Below, one piece after another: positions 1 through 8,196 of a stretch of 42,163 nucleotides of DNA. The position numbers and the translations under genes are program-made. The notes beneath the pieces were generated by a model that ran no database searches, was not told the origin of the DNA, and saw nothing but the letters and a program-made list of their open reading frames with translations. Origin of the DNA: UKL13-2 sp031431435 (GTDB lineage: Bacteria; Pseudomonadota; Gammaproteobacteria; Burkholderiales; Usitatibacteraceae); NCBI GenBank assembly GCA_031431435.1, contig JANPDI010000081.1:1-42163 (forward strand). Direction: 5' to 3'. How positions within the stretch are numbered: position 1 is the first letter of the stretch; each line of letters starts with the position of its first letter.

Positions 1-115
1 AGTAGCCCTCGGCATCCGGTCCGCGATGGGCGATGCGACGATTCATTCGCGTTAGCAGCTCTTTTGCATTGGCAGGCTGTGTGCCGAACGTGACAAATCC
101 GCTCAGGCCGCACAT
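1..115 (-). CDS. asnB: Asparagine synthetase (glutamine-hydrolysing), N-terminal fragment
   Basis: Reading the minus strand from the ATG at 113-115 gives 38 codons that run off the window. The protein starts MCGLSGF, with Cys2 in the position of the N-terminal nucleophile of class II (Ntn) glutamine amidotransferases after Met removal. It continues to HRGPDAEGY (residues 30-38), the conserved RGPD segment of the AsnB glutaminase domain. The family makes asparagine from aspartate, glutamine and ATP in the cytoplasm; some members act in capsule or exopolysaccharide clusters. The synthetase domain is outside the window, so the subtype cannot be decided. The ribosome binding site is weak (GAGCGA). 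The gene faces away from the plus-strand island that follows. Confidence 0.85.
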   Translation of the reverse strand, partial: MCGLSGFVTFGTQPANAKELLTRMNRRIAHRGPDAEGY

Positions 116-486
116 GACGTCGCTCGATATGAGATTGGGACTAAATTGATCACGACATTTGTCAGAACGTAAAACAATTGAATAGCCTTTGAAATGACCA
201 GACACTAGTTTACGTTAGCCTGTGCGTGTCTGTAGATGACGCCTGCTTGATTTGATCCAAGTCTGGCCAATCGGAAAATTCGGCCAAAGCCGCGCTTCAG
301 AATCGCTTCCTGATTTCATGCATTAACCGATTGAATTCGATGAAAAACAATGTAACTCCGACCCCTCGTGTTGGGCTGATGCAGGGACGCATTTGGCGCG
401 GCCGACCCGCGCCGTCCCGATCAGTCCAAGGGCGCTCGTGCAGAAAACAGTGCATTTGTTAGCAAATAGGCCCTACAATATGTCCG
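116..486. other. Intergenic region between asnB and the plus-strand island
   Basis: These 371 bases lie between two divergent genes and should hold both promoters. A TACAAT hexamer at 474-479 sits just before the ATG at 487, too close to serve that start unless the message is nearly leaderless. I found no convincing ORF, tRNA or attachment site. This is the likely left junction of the AT-rich island. Confidence 0.4.
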
Positions 487-1014
487 ATGGAACCTATTCC
501 GCTATTCGTTCGCTTTAGGTCGCTATTCGCACGCGATAGAGCTGAATTTTGGTTTGACCACTTCACCGACGAAGAAAAGAAGCTTAGTCGGCTTGATGTA
601 TGGGGTCTTGCAAAGGTCATCAACGAGGCCCGTGTGCGCAACGTCGTCGGTGACGCTGAAAAGCTCATCGTCGCAGAACACATGCTGAATGTTCGACTTG
701 CAAAAATACAAGCGTCAGCGCAGTGGGGTGCTGGTGTTCTTGGGTTTGTGGGTGCCATCATCGGCGCATCTCTGACCGTCGCGTTAACGACGGTTATGCA
801 ATCCTCAAAAGAAACCAAGCTCAGCCCAGAATGTGACTGCAAAACAACAGCAGTGGCCGTGCCAGTTCAACAAGCGGATAAGCTAATATCGCAGCTGCCC
901 AAAAACAACCAAATTAACTTAGGTACAGCAATTGCACCTAGCGCAGTAAGCATTGAAAATCGTCCAAACAAGAACTCAGAAAAGAAGCAGCCCAATGCTG
1001 GCACCAATCCCTAA
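487..1014 (+). CDS. Hypothetical single-pass membrane protein
   Basis: A 175-aa protein I do not recognise. Residues 1-75 are charged and helical, residues about 83-103 form one hydrophobic segment (a VLGFVGAIIGASLTVAL core), and the rest is a polar, Asn/Lys/Gln-rich tail with a CDC motif near residue 118. The layout suggests an N-terminal cytoplasmic domain and one membrane anchor. No signal peptide or enzymatic motif is visible. It is the first plus-strand gene of the AT-rich block that ends with the ATPase-PIN pair, and it is separated from the next gene by under 80 bp. Function unknown. Confidence 0.55.
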   Translation: MEPIPLFVRFRSLFARDRAEFWFDHFTDEEKKLSRLDVWGLAKVINEARVRNVVGDAEKLIVAEHMLNVRLAKIQASAQWGAGVLGFVGAIIGASLTVALTTVMQSSKETKLSPECDCKTTAVAVPVQQADKLISQLPKNNQINLGTAIAPSAVSIENRPNKNSEKKQPNAGTNP

Positions 1015-1092
1015 TATCTCAATTAACCGCGACCGCCTTATGGCCGTGAGTTCTTTCGCGTGTTGGACATCACAACAAGCCGAAGATTAACT

Positions 1093-1749
1093 ATGCGTTT
1101 AGATCCAATCGTTTCACGACGCTTCCTTGAACTTCAACAAAAGGCCGAGGCCGTCAGCGTTGCAAGGAAGGCTAGTTACACCACAAATGCTGGTGATGCG
1201 GTATACGCAGTTTCGTCGGAGCTTTTTAAGGAATGGGCCACAAATGTTCTAAGTTTGCTGCATCGTTCGTTCGGGCAAGGCAGCATTCATTATCAGAATT
1301 TCTCTGCGCATTACCACAAGTTCTTAGGTTGGGAGTCTGATTTCCGTGATTGTCATGCCATCTTCAAAGCAGCACGTGAAGACTATGAAGGTGGATATCT
1401 ATTCAATATCAGGACACTTGCGAAAGCTGAGGTCTTAGCCGACGCCATCGAGCAGGCGAAGGAGCTTCTTCAAGCCGGATACAAAGACCCTGCATGTATT
1501 CTTGCGAGAGTCTCTCTTGAGGTCGCACTGAAAGACCTTGCCGATAGATTTCAGGTTACATTGAGCACGCTCGACCGAATGAACGCCGATTTGTGTAAAG
1601 CCGGCGCATACAACATGGCCAAGCAAAAGCAAATAACTGCCTGGGCGGAAATCGGCAACAAAGCAGCGCACGGAGAGTGGGCGCATTACACTGACCAAGA
1701 TGCGGCCGCAATGGTTGGTGGAGTTGAAGCGCTAGTTGCCGATCTCTGA
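1093..1749 (+). CDS. DUF4145/HEPN-like hypothetical protein
   Basis: The protein is about 218 aa from the ATG at 1093. A GTG at 1060 would add 11 residues with no better ribosome binding site, so I prefer the ATG. The C-terminal half has the pattern of DUF4145/HEPN-like helical domains: an Ala-Arg-x-Ser-Leu-Glu helix (SLEVALKDLADRF), an ITAWAEIGNKAAHGEW segment and a closing helix GVEALVADL. Such domains appear in restriction- and defence-associated genes, where some are RNases and others appear inactive; the canonical HEPN RxxxxH motif is not evident. The assignment is from pattern memory, not a search. It sits between two membrane proteins of unknown function in the same island. Confidence 0.6.
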   Translation: MRLDPIVSRRFLELQQKAEAVSVARKASYTTNAGDAVYAVSSELFKEWATNVLSLLHRSFGQGSIHYQNFSAHYHKFLGWESDFRDCHAIFKAAREDYEGGYLFNIRTLAKAEVLADAIEQAKELLQAGYKDPACILARVSLEVALKDLADRFQVTLSTLDRMNADLCKAGAYNMAKQKQITAWAEIGNKAAHGEWAHYTDQDAAAMVGGVEALVADL

Positions 1750-1865
1750 CGCACGCATGATGCCCAACCTGGAAGTCAAGTCGCAATGCTCAAACGAGCG
1801 CCCCTTTTTAGCGCACTAGGCAGGTATGGCAAGTACACATTTCTCCTAACACGGATATATCCCAT

Positions 1866-2915
1866 ATGGCCAAAACCGAAGAGCATGAATTGCTAGACGC
1901 CGATGACTACCTCAACGCCGAGATAGATAGGGTGGTGCGCGATCGAGACCTTGAATCGGATTACCTCAAATTTCTAAGTGAGAAACATCTAACCCGGCAG
2001 CGGAGTCTCTTTCTCACAATAGCCATAGGAGCCACGTGCGTTCTCGTCGCTTCAGCCCTACTCTTACTCCCCGAACGTTCGGTATGGCAGGAGACTCTTG
2101 CGAAAGTCTTAACATTGACAGCTATTTTCTTTTTCTTTGGCAGCGCTTTTTTCTACTTGCAACCTACCGGCGCCGTGAATAACTGGAGTCCACTTGAAAC
2201 GTTTAGCCGAACGCGCTTCTATATTGATCAACGCTTTGCCGAGGTACAAGCTCTACACGGGGAGTCGGACAGAGCTAGTTCTACCTTCACTGAAGCGGAC
2301 AAGGCCAAAGTACTGGCAAACATCCAGGCAAAGCTTGAGTCGGAGTCCTTGCAAGGCTATATATCTGGTCTTAAGGAAATCGTTTCGACCAACATCAGTT
2401 CCGACACAACAGCCCAGTACTTCAGATCTATCGCCGACCGATTAAGCCGAGAGGCTCAAGATCAAGCGAAACGAGGCAATCTGAACCTGATACTTGGAAT
2501 ATTTACAACCCTCGTAGGGGTAACTGTTCTCGGCTATTCCGTCTTCTATGCTCCAATTGGTCAGACAGCAGACCAATTGCTTGCATACTTTGTCCCTCGC
2601 GTTTCTCTCGTTTTGTTAATTGAGGTCTTTGCGTACTTCTTCCTTCGGCTATACAAACAGAGCCTAACGGAAATCAAGTACTTTCAGAACGAAATTACCA
2701 ACATCCAGTCTCGCCAATTAGCGACGCACATTGCATCTGCAAATGATGATTCGGCTCTACGTTCGCTGGTTGTTGAAGAGTTGATTAAGACAGAACGCAA
2801 TTTCATTCTTTCGAAGGATCAAACTACAGTCGAGTTGGAACGAGACAGATTATCTCGATCCAGCTATGCGGATACCCTTTCTGCAGCAAAAGATGCTTTC
2901 CGCCGCAAAGAATGA
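1866..2915 (+). CDS. Hypothetical four-TM protein with long cytoplasmic helices
   Basis: A 349-aa protein not recognised as a named family. Hydrophobic segments lie at about residues 48-68, 80-98, 205-228 and 238-261, so the chain has two membrane hairpins separated by a roughly 105-residue polar region and followed by an 88-residue helical, charged C-terminus likely to form a coiled coil. The N-terminus is acidic and has no signal peptide. The stop overlaps the start of the next gene (ATGA at 2912-2915), implying translational coupling and probably a joint function. The following protein is also a membrane/coiled-coil protein. A scaffold, sensor or membrane effector role is possible, but nothing in the sequence settles it. 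Confidence 0.65.
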   Translation: MAKTEEHELLDADDYLNAEIDRVVRDRDLESDYLKFLSEKHLTRQRSLFLTIAIGATCVLVASALLLLPERSVWQETLAKVLTLTAIFFFFGSAFFYLQPTGAVNNWSPLETFSRTRFYIDQRFAEVQALHGESDRASSTFTEADKAKVLANIQAKLESESLQGYISGLKEIVSTNISSDTTAQYFRSIADRLSREAQDQAKRGNLNLILGIFTTLVGVTVLGYSVFYAPIGQTADQLLAYFVPRVSLVLLIEVFAYFFLRLYKQSLTEIKYFQNEITNIQSRQLATHIASANDDSALRSLVVEELIKTERNFILSKDQTTVELERDRLSRSSYADTLSAAKDAFRRKE

Positions 2916-3586
2916 TGTCTAACTTCTGGCAATGGTTTCGCGCGATCGCTCGTTGGGTGTGGGATGGGCGTGAAGGGTGGGGCCCTCCGGTCGTTGCGAT
3001 CGGATTAGTTTTCGCAGCGTCATCGATTGCAAACGCTTTAGACGACGGATTGCGTTACGCAGGGTTATTCCTCCAGATTCTCGGAGTAGTGACCGTTGCT
3101 ATCGGCTTGCGCGACAGAAGACAGACCTTTGATAAACCGGGGTTCGCAAGGCTCACCTTCCAGTATTTTGCAAGGTTTCCCCGATACACCCCTAAGGCGC
3201 ATGTAATTTCGGCGGTAGGCCTTGCGTCGGGATCGGCTTCCGGATCGGCTTACGGATTCGGTTGGCACGGTATACCTGATAACGCGACCATTGATGATCG
3301 TCTGTCCGTCCTAGAGAAAAACCTGGATACAGCTAGGCAGCTGGCTTTGGATGCGCAGAAACAAGGGCAAGTGCTTGAGGCGAAGCTTCAATCAAAGTTA
3401 GAGACAGAAATTTCTCAAAGAGAGGTATCTGACCGCGCGCTCGGGGCGAAGCTTGAGAGCGTTGGCGCAGGAAATCTACATTTAGAAGCTGCGGGCGTCT
3501 TCTGGCTCATTGTTGGCATCATCCTTGGGACAGCCCCAACCGAAACTGGCGCGGTCTTTAGGTGGATCCTTTCATGCTTAATTTAG
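2912..3586 (+). CDS. Hypothetical membrane protein with coiled coil
   Basis: A 224-aa protein translated from an ATG overlapping the upstream stop. Hydrophobic stretches lie at about residues 25-42, 48-66 and 193-207. Between them are a Ser/Gly/Ala-rich turn (ASGSASGSAYG, near 105-115) and a heptad-like helix from about 127 to 185 (DDRLSVLEKNLDTARQLA and onward). A Trp-rich N-terminus (FWQWFRAIARWVW) looks amphipathic. No catalytic motif is seen. The overlap with the four-TM protein suggests the two form one complex. No homologue recognised. Confidence 0.6.
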   Translation: MMSNFWQWFRAIARWVWDGREGWGPPVVAIGLVFAASSIANALDDGLRYAGLFLQILGVVTVAIGLRDRRQTFDKPGFARLTFQYFARFPRYTPKAHVISAVGLASGSASGSAYGFGWHGIPDNATIDDRLSVLEKNLDTARQLALDAQKQGQVLEAKLQSKLETEISQREVSDRALGAKLESVGAGNLHLEAAGVFWLIVGIILGTAPTETGAVFRWILSCLI

Positions 3587-3669
3587 GTCAATCGCATGGC
3601 AGGAAGCGTCGAGCACCTATTGCATTTCGCGCCGGCCTTACGTTCACCAAGGCGCGCTAGCTCAACAAT

Positions 3670-4143
3670 ATGAAAACTCTCGCGGCAATATTCGCTGTTT
3701 TGATCATCGCTGCCGTCGTGTTGGTCGTTATCAAGCGGCGCTCTTCTACTATCTCCGGGGATTCGCCCTGGCCGTTCTACGCAAAGAAGCTCCTGTCTGC
3801 CCCGGAGCAAGTGCTTTATCATCGTTTGGTTAGCGCGCTGCCAGAATGTGACGTCTTGGCACAAGTGCAACTGTCACGCGTCCTCGGTGTAAAAAAGGGG
3901 TTCAATTTCAACGAGTGGAACAATAGAATTAACCGGATGAGCCTAGATTTTGTCGTTTGTCTGAAGGATTCGACCATCGTTGCAGTAGTCGAGCTTGACG
4001 ATAAGACGCACGAGAAAGCATCTCGTGTTGAGGCAGACGCAAAGAAAGAGAAAGCCCTAGCATCTGCCGGGATCGCCATTGTTCGCTGGCAGGTTAGTGC
4101 GCTGCCCGATGAAAATGCCATTCGCCAAGCATTTATAAAATGA
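3670..4143 (+). CDS. DUF2726 domain protein, membrane-anchored
   Basis: A 157-aa protein: an N-terminal hydrophobic anchor (residues about 4-22) followed by a DUF2726 domain. Visible family features are the LLSAPEQVLYHRL opening near residue 40, the predicted core strand MSLDFVVCLKD, VVELDDKTHEK and a closing strand GIAIVRWQV. DUF2726 has a restriction-endonuclease-like architecture (acidic residue in a strand, then ExD/ELDD), and members are often found near mobile or defence genes; nuclease activity is inferred from the fold. Here the ELDDKTH segment is the candidate metal-binding site. Its start lies 83 bp after the preceding membrane protein. Confidence 0.75.
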   Translation: MKTLAAIFAVLIIAAVVLVVIKRRSSTISGDSPWPFYAKKLLSAPEQVLYHRLVSALPECDVLAQVQLSRVLGVKKGFNFNEWNNRINRMSLDFVVCLKDSTIVAVVELDDKTHEKASRVEADAKKEKALASAGIAIVRWQVSALPDENAIRQAFIK

Positions 4144-4199
4144 TTTTCTTGGGCAATTACCCCGCGCCAAACATGTTCACCTTCAAACTTGGAGGTTCT

Positions 4200-5096
4200 A
4201 TGCGCTATCTGTTGATACTTGTCTTTCTGTCTGGCTGCTCATCATTCATAACACAACCACCAGCGCCCGTAACTGAAAGAACCTCCATTCAGCGAGTAGT
4301 ACCTGTGACGGAGGCAACAACACACGTCCAAGCCGAAGCCTTGGCCAGACAATCTGGCGATTTCAGCGCCGTCGAGTCCCTGACATTCCGCGCCCTCAAG
4401 GCAGCGCCCGTCCAGTCCGAGTGGGATGTGTAGATTGAACGGGAGTTCGCCGGCAAGTACCGTCGTGATGCGAAAACATCCTATGCAACCAAGGGCAGAA
4501 AACTCATTGCGTTCGAGCCGTTTGAATCCGTTTCGGATCTGATTGCCAATATCAACGAGGTCAGCGAAGAGGGGGGCGTTAAGGAGGCGTACAAGACAAG
4601 CACCGGCAAGAGTCTGAATGCACGTGACAACAACGAACCCCGCCTAGATGTTGAAAAGCGAAACGTCAAACTGATCGGCTACATTCGCGCTGTCAAATGG
4701 GTCGCCAATGAAGACCAGGATTTTCATGTGATGGTCTGTGAAGGGGAAAAGAACAACGGCCAGCCATGCTTTACGACTGAAGTCAGCGGATTGCCAAAGA
4801 ACGGTGTCCGTATCAATGACTTCAGGCGCGCCAGGAAAGAACTCATCGCCGCCATGCGAGATTTTCGGGATGATGCCGACCCCGATAAACCCCTAAAGCC
4901 GACCAACCTGAAAAACAAGTGGGCCTTCTTTGAACCCGGCATTCCTGTTGAAATCAGCGGTTCACCCTATCTCGATGCATTTCATCAGCCAGGAAGCGTT
5001 GGCCCAAGACCGTCAACAAACAATCGACGCGACCACACAACACCAACCACCTGGGAAATACACCCTGTGTGGAGCATTAGGCGTCTGCCCGAATAG
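4200..5096 (+). pseudogene. Secreted lipoprotein gene interrupted by an in-frame TAG
   Basis: From the ATG at 4200, preceded by GGAGGTTCT, the frame encodes MRYLLILVFLSGCSS, a short signal peptide with lipobox LSGC. It reads 77 codons to TAG at 4431-4433, then continues open in the same frame for 220 more codons to TAG at 5094-5096. The downstream part is clearly protein-like (GRKLIAFEPFESVSDLI, RNVKLIGYIRAVKWV, a C-terminal TTWEIHPVW). The WEIHPV motif recalls the end of small secreted hypothetical proteins with an OB-like fold, from memory only. A CAG-to-TAG change would explain the stop. Without it the product would be a lipoprotein of about 298 aa. It could be a recent null allele, a sequencing error or an amber suppression site. 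Confidence 0.65.
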
Positions 5097-5272
5097 TTAC
5101 CTCTGGCTAGAGGTCGCAATGTTGCTCGCATTCGCGCATTAAGGCGGTTGCTATAGAATCGTACAATTGAAACGAAAGATAGATTGTAAAACGCGTCGGC
5201 TCATACTTTGTGTTTAAGCAGCCGATTTTTAGTTTTCGCTAGGGCTTCCCTGATTCTCGGCTAGGAACGGCA

Positions 5273-6592
5273 ATGAAAATTACACTAACTAATGTTCGTG
5301 GATTTGAGGGTACGCATACATTTTCCATACGACCGATCACGATCCTCATTGGTGAAAATAGCTCAGGAAAGACTACGTTACTTGCTGCCATTTCTGCCGC
5401 GTTAAATACCGACTTTCCGGCAACCGAAAATTTGTTTAATCGAGCGCCATTTGAATTAGGCAGTTTCGATACGATTGCAACATATCGAGGCGGAAAATAC
5501 GGGCGGGCGTCTTCGTTCTCCGTTGGCTGGGATGACAACAAAGGTAAGGCATCAAAATCATGCTTCGCTACCTTTGAAAATCAAGGAGGCACGCCTCGAC
5601 TTAGTTTGATGGAGGTCAAAGACGGCCCAAATGTGCTAACGGTGCAAGTGACAAAAGCCAACTACGAATTTGTTTTTCAATACAACAAAAAAGTGAGTAG
5701 GGCCGAGCCAAAGATAGATCCAGGTGCTAACACCACAATTCAGTTCAGCGCCAAACTAGAGGGGGGACGGTCCTTTCGCTTACAGGACACGTTTAGGTAC
5801 TACTTAGAGCAGCTAAAAGTCAACGACCTTGGCCCCGACAGCGGCACTTCTCCTTCTTCTTCGGAAATTTTTGATGCGCTACATTATATGACCGTTGGTA
5901 GCATGCGTTCTCGTCCTCACGCGACTGCCATTGCGCCGATGAGAACGCGCCCGCGAAGGACGTATGATGATCTTAATGAAGAATTTAAGCCAGAAGGCGA
6001 ACACATCCCGCTGATACTCGCAAGGCTGCTGGCGCTGAAAGAAGGACAAACAAGCAAAGAAGTTGAAGCGTTGGAAAGCTACGGCGTTGCATCTGGATTG
6101 TTTTCCAAGATCGTCGTAAAGCGCCTGGGAAAGCAATCAAGCGACCCCTTTCAAGTGCGGATAAAATTGAAGGGGCCGGATGCAAACCTTATTGATGTGG
6201 GCTACGGCGTTAGTCAATCACTTCCAATTGTTATTGACTCGATTGTGGCGCCAAACAATGAAATGCTGCTCATACAGCAGCCGGAGGTTCATTTGCACCC
6301 GAAGGCACAAGCAGCGCTGGGGTCGTTTTTTGTCGGTTTAGCAACAAACTCCTCAAAACAATTCGTTATCGAAACACATAGTGACTATCTTGTTGATCGA
6401 GTCAGGATAGCTGTAGCTGAGGGCAAGATTTCTGAAAGCGAAGTAAGCCTTCTGTACCTTGAACGCAATGGCCTTGACATCAATGTACACCAGCTCGAGT
6501 TGGACAGCCTAGGCAACATTACAAACGCTCCCGCAACTTATCGTGAATTTTTCCTTAAAGAGGAAATGAATCTTATGAGTAGAGCGAAGTAA
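5273..6592 (+). CDS. ABC/OLD-type AAA ATPase (AAA_15/AAA_21-like)
   Basis: A 439-aa soluble ATPase. The N-terminus (MKITLTNVRGFEG) leads into Walker A GENSSGKTT at residues 27-35. Walker B with the catalytic acid is LLIQQPEVHLHP, with Glu338, and FVIETHSDYL near residue 370 supplies the switch histidine and D-loop region. The SMC/ABC-like head without transport domains is typical of OLD, RecF and phage-defence ATPases. A shared A in TAATG joins its stop to the start of a PIN-like gene, so the two are almost certainly co-translated. AGGAA lies about 9 bases before the ATG. The likely role is as the NTP-hydrolysing sensor or regulator of the nuclease partner, by analogy with other ATPase-plus-effector pairs; this is inference. 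Confidence 0.85.
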   Translation: MKITLTNVRGFEGTHTFSIRPITILIGENSSGKTTLLAAISAALNTDFPATENLFNRAPFELGSFDTIATYRGGKYGRASSFSVGWDDNKGKASKSCFATFENQGGTPRLSLMEVKDGPNVLTVQVTKANYEFVFQYNKKVSRAEPKIDPGANTTIQFSAKLEGGRSFRLQDTFRYYLEQLKVNDLGPDSGTSPSSSEIFDALHYMTVGSMRSRPHATAIAPMRTRPRRTYDDLNEEFKPEGEHIPLILARLLALKEGQTSKEVEALESYGVASGLFSKIVVKRLGKQSSDPFQVRIKLKGPDANLIDVGYGVSQSLPIVIDSIVAPNNEMLLIQQPEVHLHPKAQAALGSFFVGLATNSSKQFVIETHSDYLVDRVRIAVAEGKISESEVSLLYLERNGLDINVHQLELDSLGNITNAPATYREFFLKEEMNLMSRAK

Positions 6593-7023
6593 TGTGCTTA
6601 ATCATTGATGCAAATTGTGCTGTAGATACACTCTCCGCTAGCCCATCCGCAGCATTCGAGCCGGTAATGGCCACAATATCTAAAAAAAATGCGGCCATGG
6701 TTATGGGGGGGACAAAGTTAAGGGCGGAATATAAGAAGCTTAGTTCAGTGTGGCGTTTTATTGTCGCGCTTGATCAAGCGGGGAAAGCCAAAACGTATTC
6801 TGATGCCGAAGTTGATGCCGCCCAAGCGAATTTGGAGAGCGCAGGTCTTCTAAAGTCGGATGATCCACATATCGTCGCGCTCGCCCAGGTGTCGGGGGCA
6901 CGTTTGCTGTGCTCAAGGGATCAAGATCTTCATCAGGATTTTCGCGATAAGAGTTTCGTCGATAATCCCCGTGGTAACGTTTACCAAAATCAATCACATT
7001 CACGTCTACTAAGGAAGTGCTAA
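6592..7023 (+). CDS. PIN-like nuclease domain protein, partner of the ATPase
   Basis: A 143-aa protein beginning MCLIIDAN, the opening strand of a PIN domain with Asp6. Further acidic residues fit the PIN active site: Glu46 (LRAEY), Asp90/Asp91 in SDDPHIVALA and Asp110/Asp112 in CSRDQDLHQDF. PIN domains cut single-stranded RNA, commonly as toxins. No antitoxin-like small gene precedes it; the ATPase overlaps it instead. A conserved-looking tail (NPRGNVYQ, then H-x-x-LL) follows the last strand and is unlike VapC toxins, suggesting a distinct PIN subfamily dedicated to this ATPase. It is the last gene of the island. The nuclease activity is inferred from motif geometry. Confidence 0.75.
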   Translation: MCLIIDANCAVDTLSASPSAAFEPVMATISKKNAAMVMGGTKLRAEYKKLSSVWRFIVALDQAGKAKTYSDAEVDAAQANLESAGLLKSDDPHIVALAQVSGARLLCSRDQDLHQDFRDKSFVDNPRGNVYQNQSHSRLLRKC

Positions 7024-7189
7024 GGCTAATATTTCGCCCAAACGACGAACGGTAGGATCGAGTCGAATTGTATTGGGCAGTCTAAGCAATCTTAGTAGTC
7101 AGCGACGAACATTCCACCGCCAAACCCTAACAGCCGCTTAGCGGGAAAGTCGAATGATGGCAATGGGTTACGGACGGCTGTTCAATCAC

Positions 7190-7213
7190 ACGGAAAAGAA
7201 CTCTTTCCGTTTT
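7190..7213 (+). terminator. Possible terminator downstream of the ATPase-PIN pair
   Basis: ACGGAAA (7190-7196) and TTTCCGT (7204-7210) form a 7-bp stem around a 7-nt loop and are followed by a short T run. The stem is AT-rich and the T tract short, so this is a weak candidate. Confidence 0.35.
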
Positions 7214-7414
7214 CGCGAAGTTCATTATTGAACGATTCGACGGATAGATCGTCTGAATTTTTTCGGCCAATGTTCAGGGTGGTCAGATCCTGAGGTCGTC
7301 GGTCTTTATAATCGAGTGGTTTAATTGCAAACACAAGGGGCGCTGCCGTGCTGTTGCTCGCTAAAATCGAAAAAATTTACCGCACAAATCTTCATGATTC
7401 GAATAATCAGTTAG

Positions 7415-7445
7415 TTGACATAATATAAATATGCTGCTTTTTATA
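7415..7445 (+). promoter_or_regulatory. Possible promoter for folE-BLUF-HiPIP
   Basis: A perfect TTGACA at 7415-7420 lies in a very AT-rich stretch upstream of folE. TTTTTA (7438-7443, spacer 17) or TTTATA (7440-7445, spacer 19) could serve as the -10 element. The -10 match is poor, so an alternative sigma factor or an activator is possible. Confidence 0.3.
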
Positions 7446-7473
7446 CCCGTGCAATTTGTGCCACGACCAAGCC

Positions 7474-8190
7474 ATGGATAACGCAAAAACCCCCGAAGAC
7501 AAAGACTTGGGTATCCCCATGTCCGTCGCAATTCGCGACCGTATTCAACGCGCATCCAGGCGATTCCACGCCAACGACAATATCGCTGAGTTTATCGAGC
7601 CGGGCGACTTGGAAAAACTTCAGACTGAGGTGCAATCTAAAATGCAGGGCGTGCTCGAAAGTTTGGTGATCGACACCGAAAGTGATCACAACACCAACGA
7701 CACCGCCCGCCGCGTCGCCAAAATGTTCATCCAGGAGGTGTTTCGTGGGCGCTATTTTGCCGCCCCGCCAACCACCGAATTCCCGAATATTTCGCACCTG
7801 AATGAGTTGATGATTGTTGGCCCCATCACTGTTCGCAGCGCCTGTTCCCACCATCTTTGCCCGATCATGGGCCGGGTTTGGGTCGGCGTGATGCCAAACG
7901 AACATTCCAACCTGATCGGATTGTCAAAATACAACCGCTTGATTGATTGGGTGATGAGCCGGCCGCAGATTCAGGAAGAAGCCGTGTCGCAGGTTGCCGA
8001 ACTCCTGCAAAACAAGATCCAGCCAGATGGTTTGGCCATTGTTATGGAGGCAGACCATTTTTGTATGCACTGGCGCGGTGTCAAAGATACCGACGCTAAA
8101 ATGATCAACAGCGTGATGCGCGGATCATTTTTGAAAGACCCGAACCTGCGTCGTGAATTTTTGTCGTTGATCAACAATAAAAAGAGCTAG
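7474..8190 (+). CDS. folE: GTP cyclohydrolase I
   Basis: A 238-aa cytoplasmic enzyme that converts GTP to 7,8-dihydroneopterin triphosphate, the first step of tetrahydrofolate/pterin synthesis. Zinc ligands fit the family: Cys124 and His127 in ACSHHLCP and Cys197 in DHFCMHW. The substrate-site region SNLIGLSKYNRL and the QEEAVSQVAELL helix are also present. I start at the ATG at 7474; a TTG at 7456 would add six residues. A 6-bp gap to the BLUF gene suggests one transcript. The pairing with a blue-light sensor suggests this may be a special-purpose copy, for example supplying pterin for a photolyase-type cofactor, rather than the housekeeping enzyme; that is inference. Confidence 0.93.
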   Translation: MDNAKTPEDKDLGIPMSVAIRDRIQRASRRFHANDNIAEFIEPGDLEKLQTEVQSKMQGVLESLVIDTESDHNTNDTARRVAKMFIQEVFRGRYFAAPPTTEFPNISHLNELMIVGPITVRSACSHHLCPIMGRVWVGVMPNEHSNLIGLSKYNRLIDWVMSRPQIQEEAVSQVAELLQNKIQPDGLAIVMEADHFCMHWRGVKDTDAKMINSVMRGSFLKDPNLRREFLSLINNKKS

Positions 8191-8196
8191 AGAATC

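Larger units (their letters stand above)
7024..7473. other. Intergenic region, right edge of island and folE upstream region
   Basis: These 450 bases contain no credible gene. They hold a weak terminator-like hairpin after the PIN gene and an AT-rich promoter-like stretch just before folE. Base composition and orientation suggest the island ends within this segment, but I found no convincing direct repeat matching the left edge. Confidence 0.4.

Noticed and set aside
116..486. Attachment site at the left edge of the island
   Set aside because: I compared short words here with 7024-7473 by eye and found no convincing direct repeat and no integrase gene in the block.
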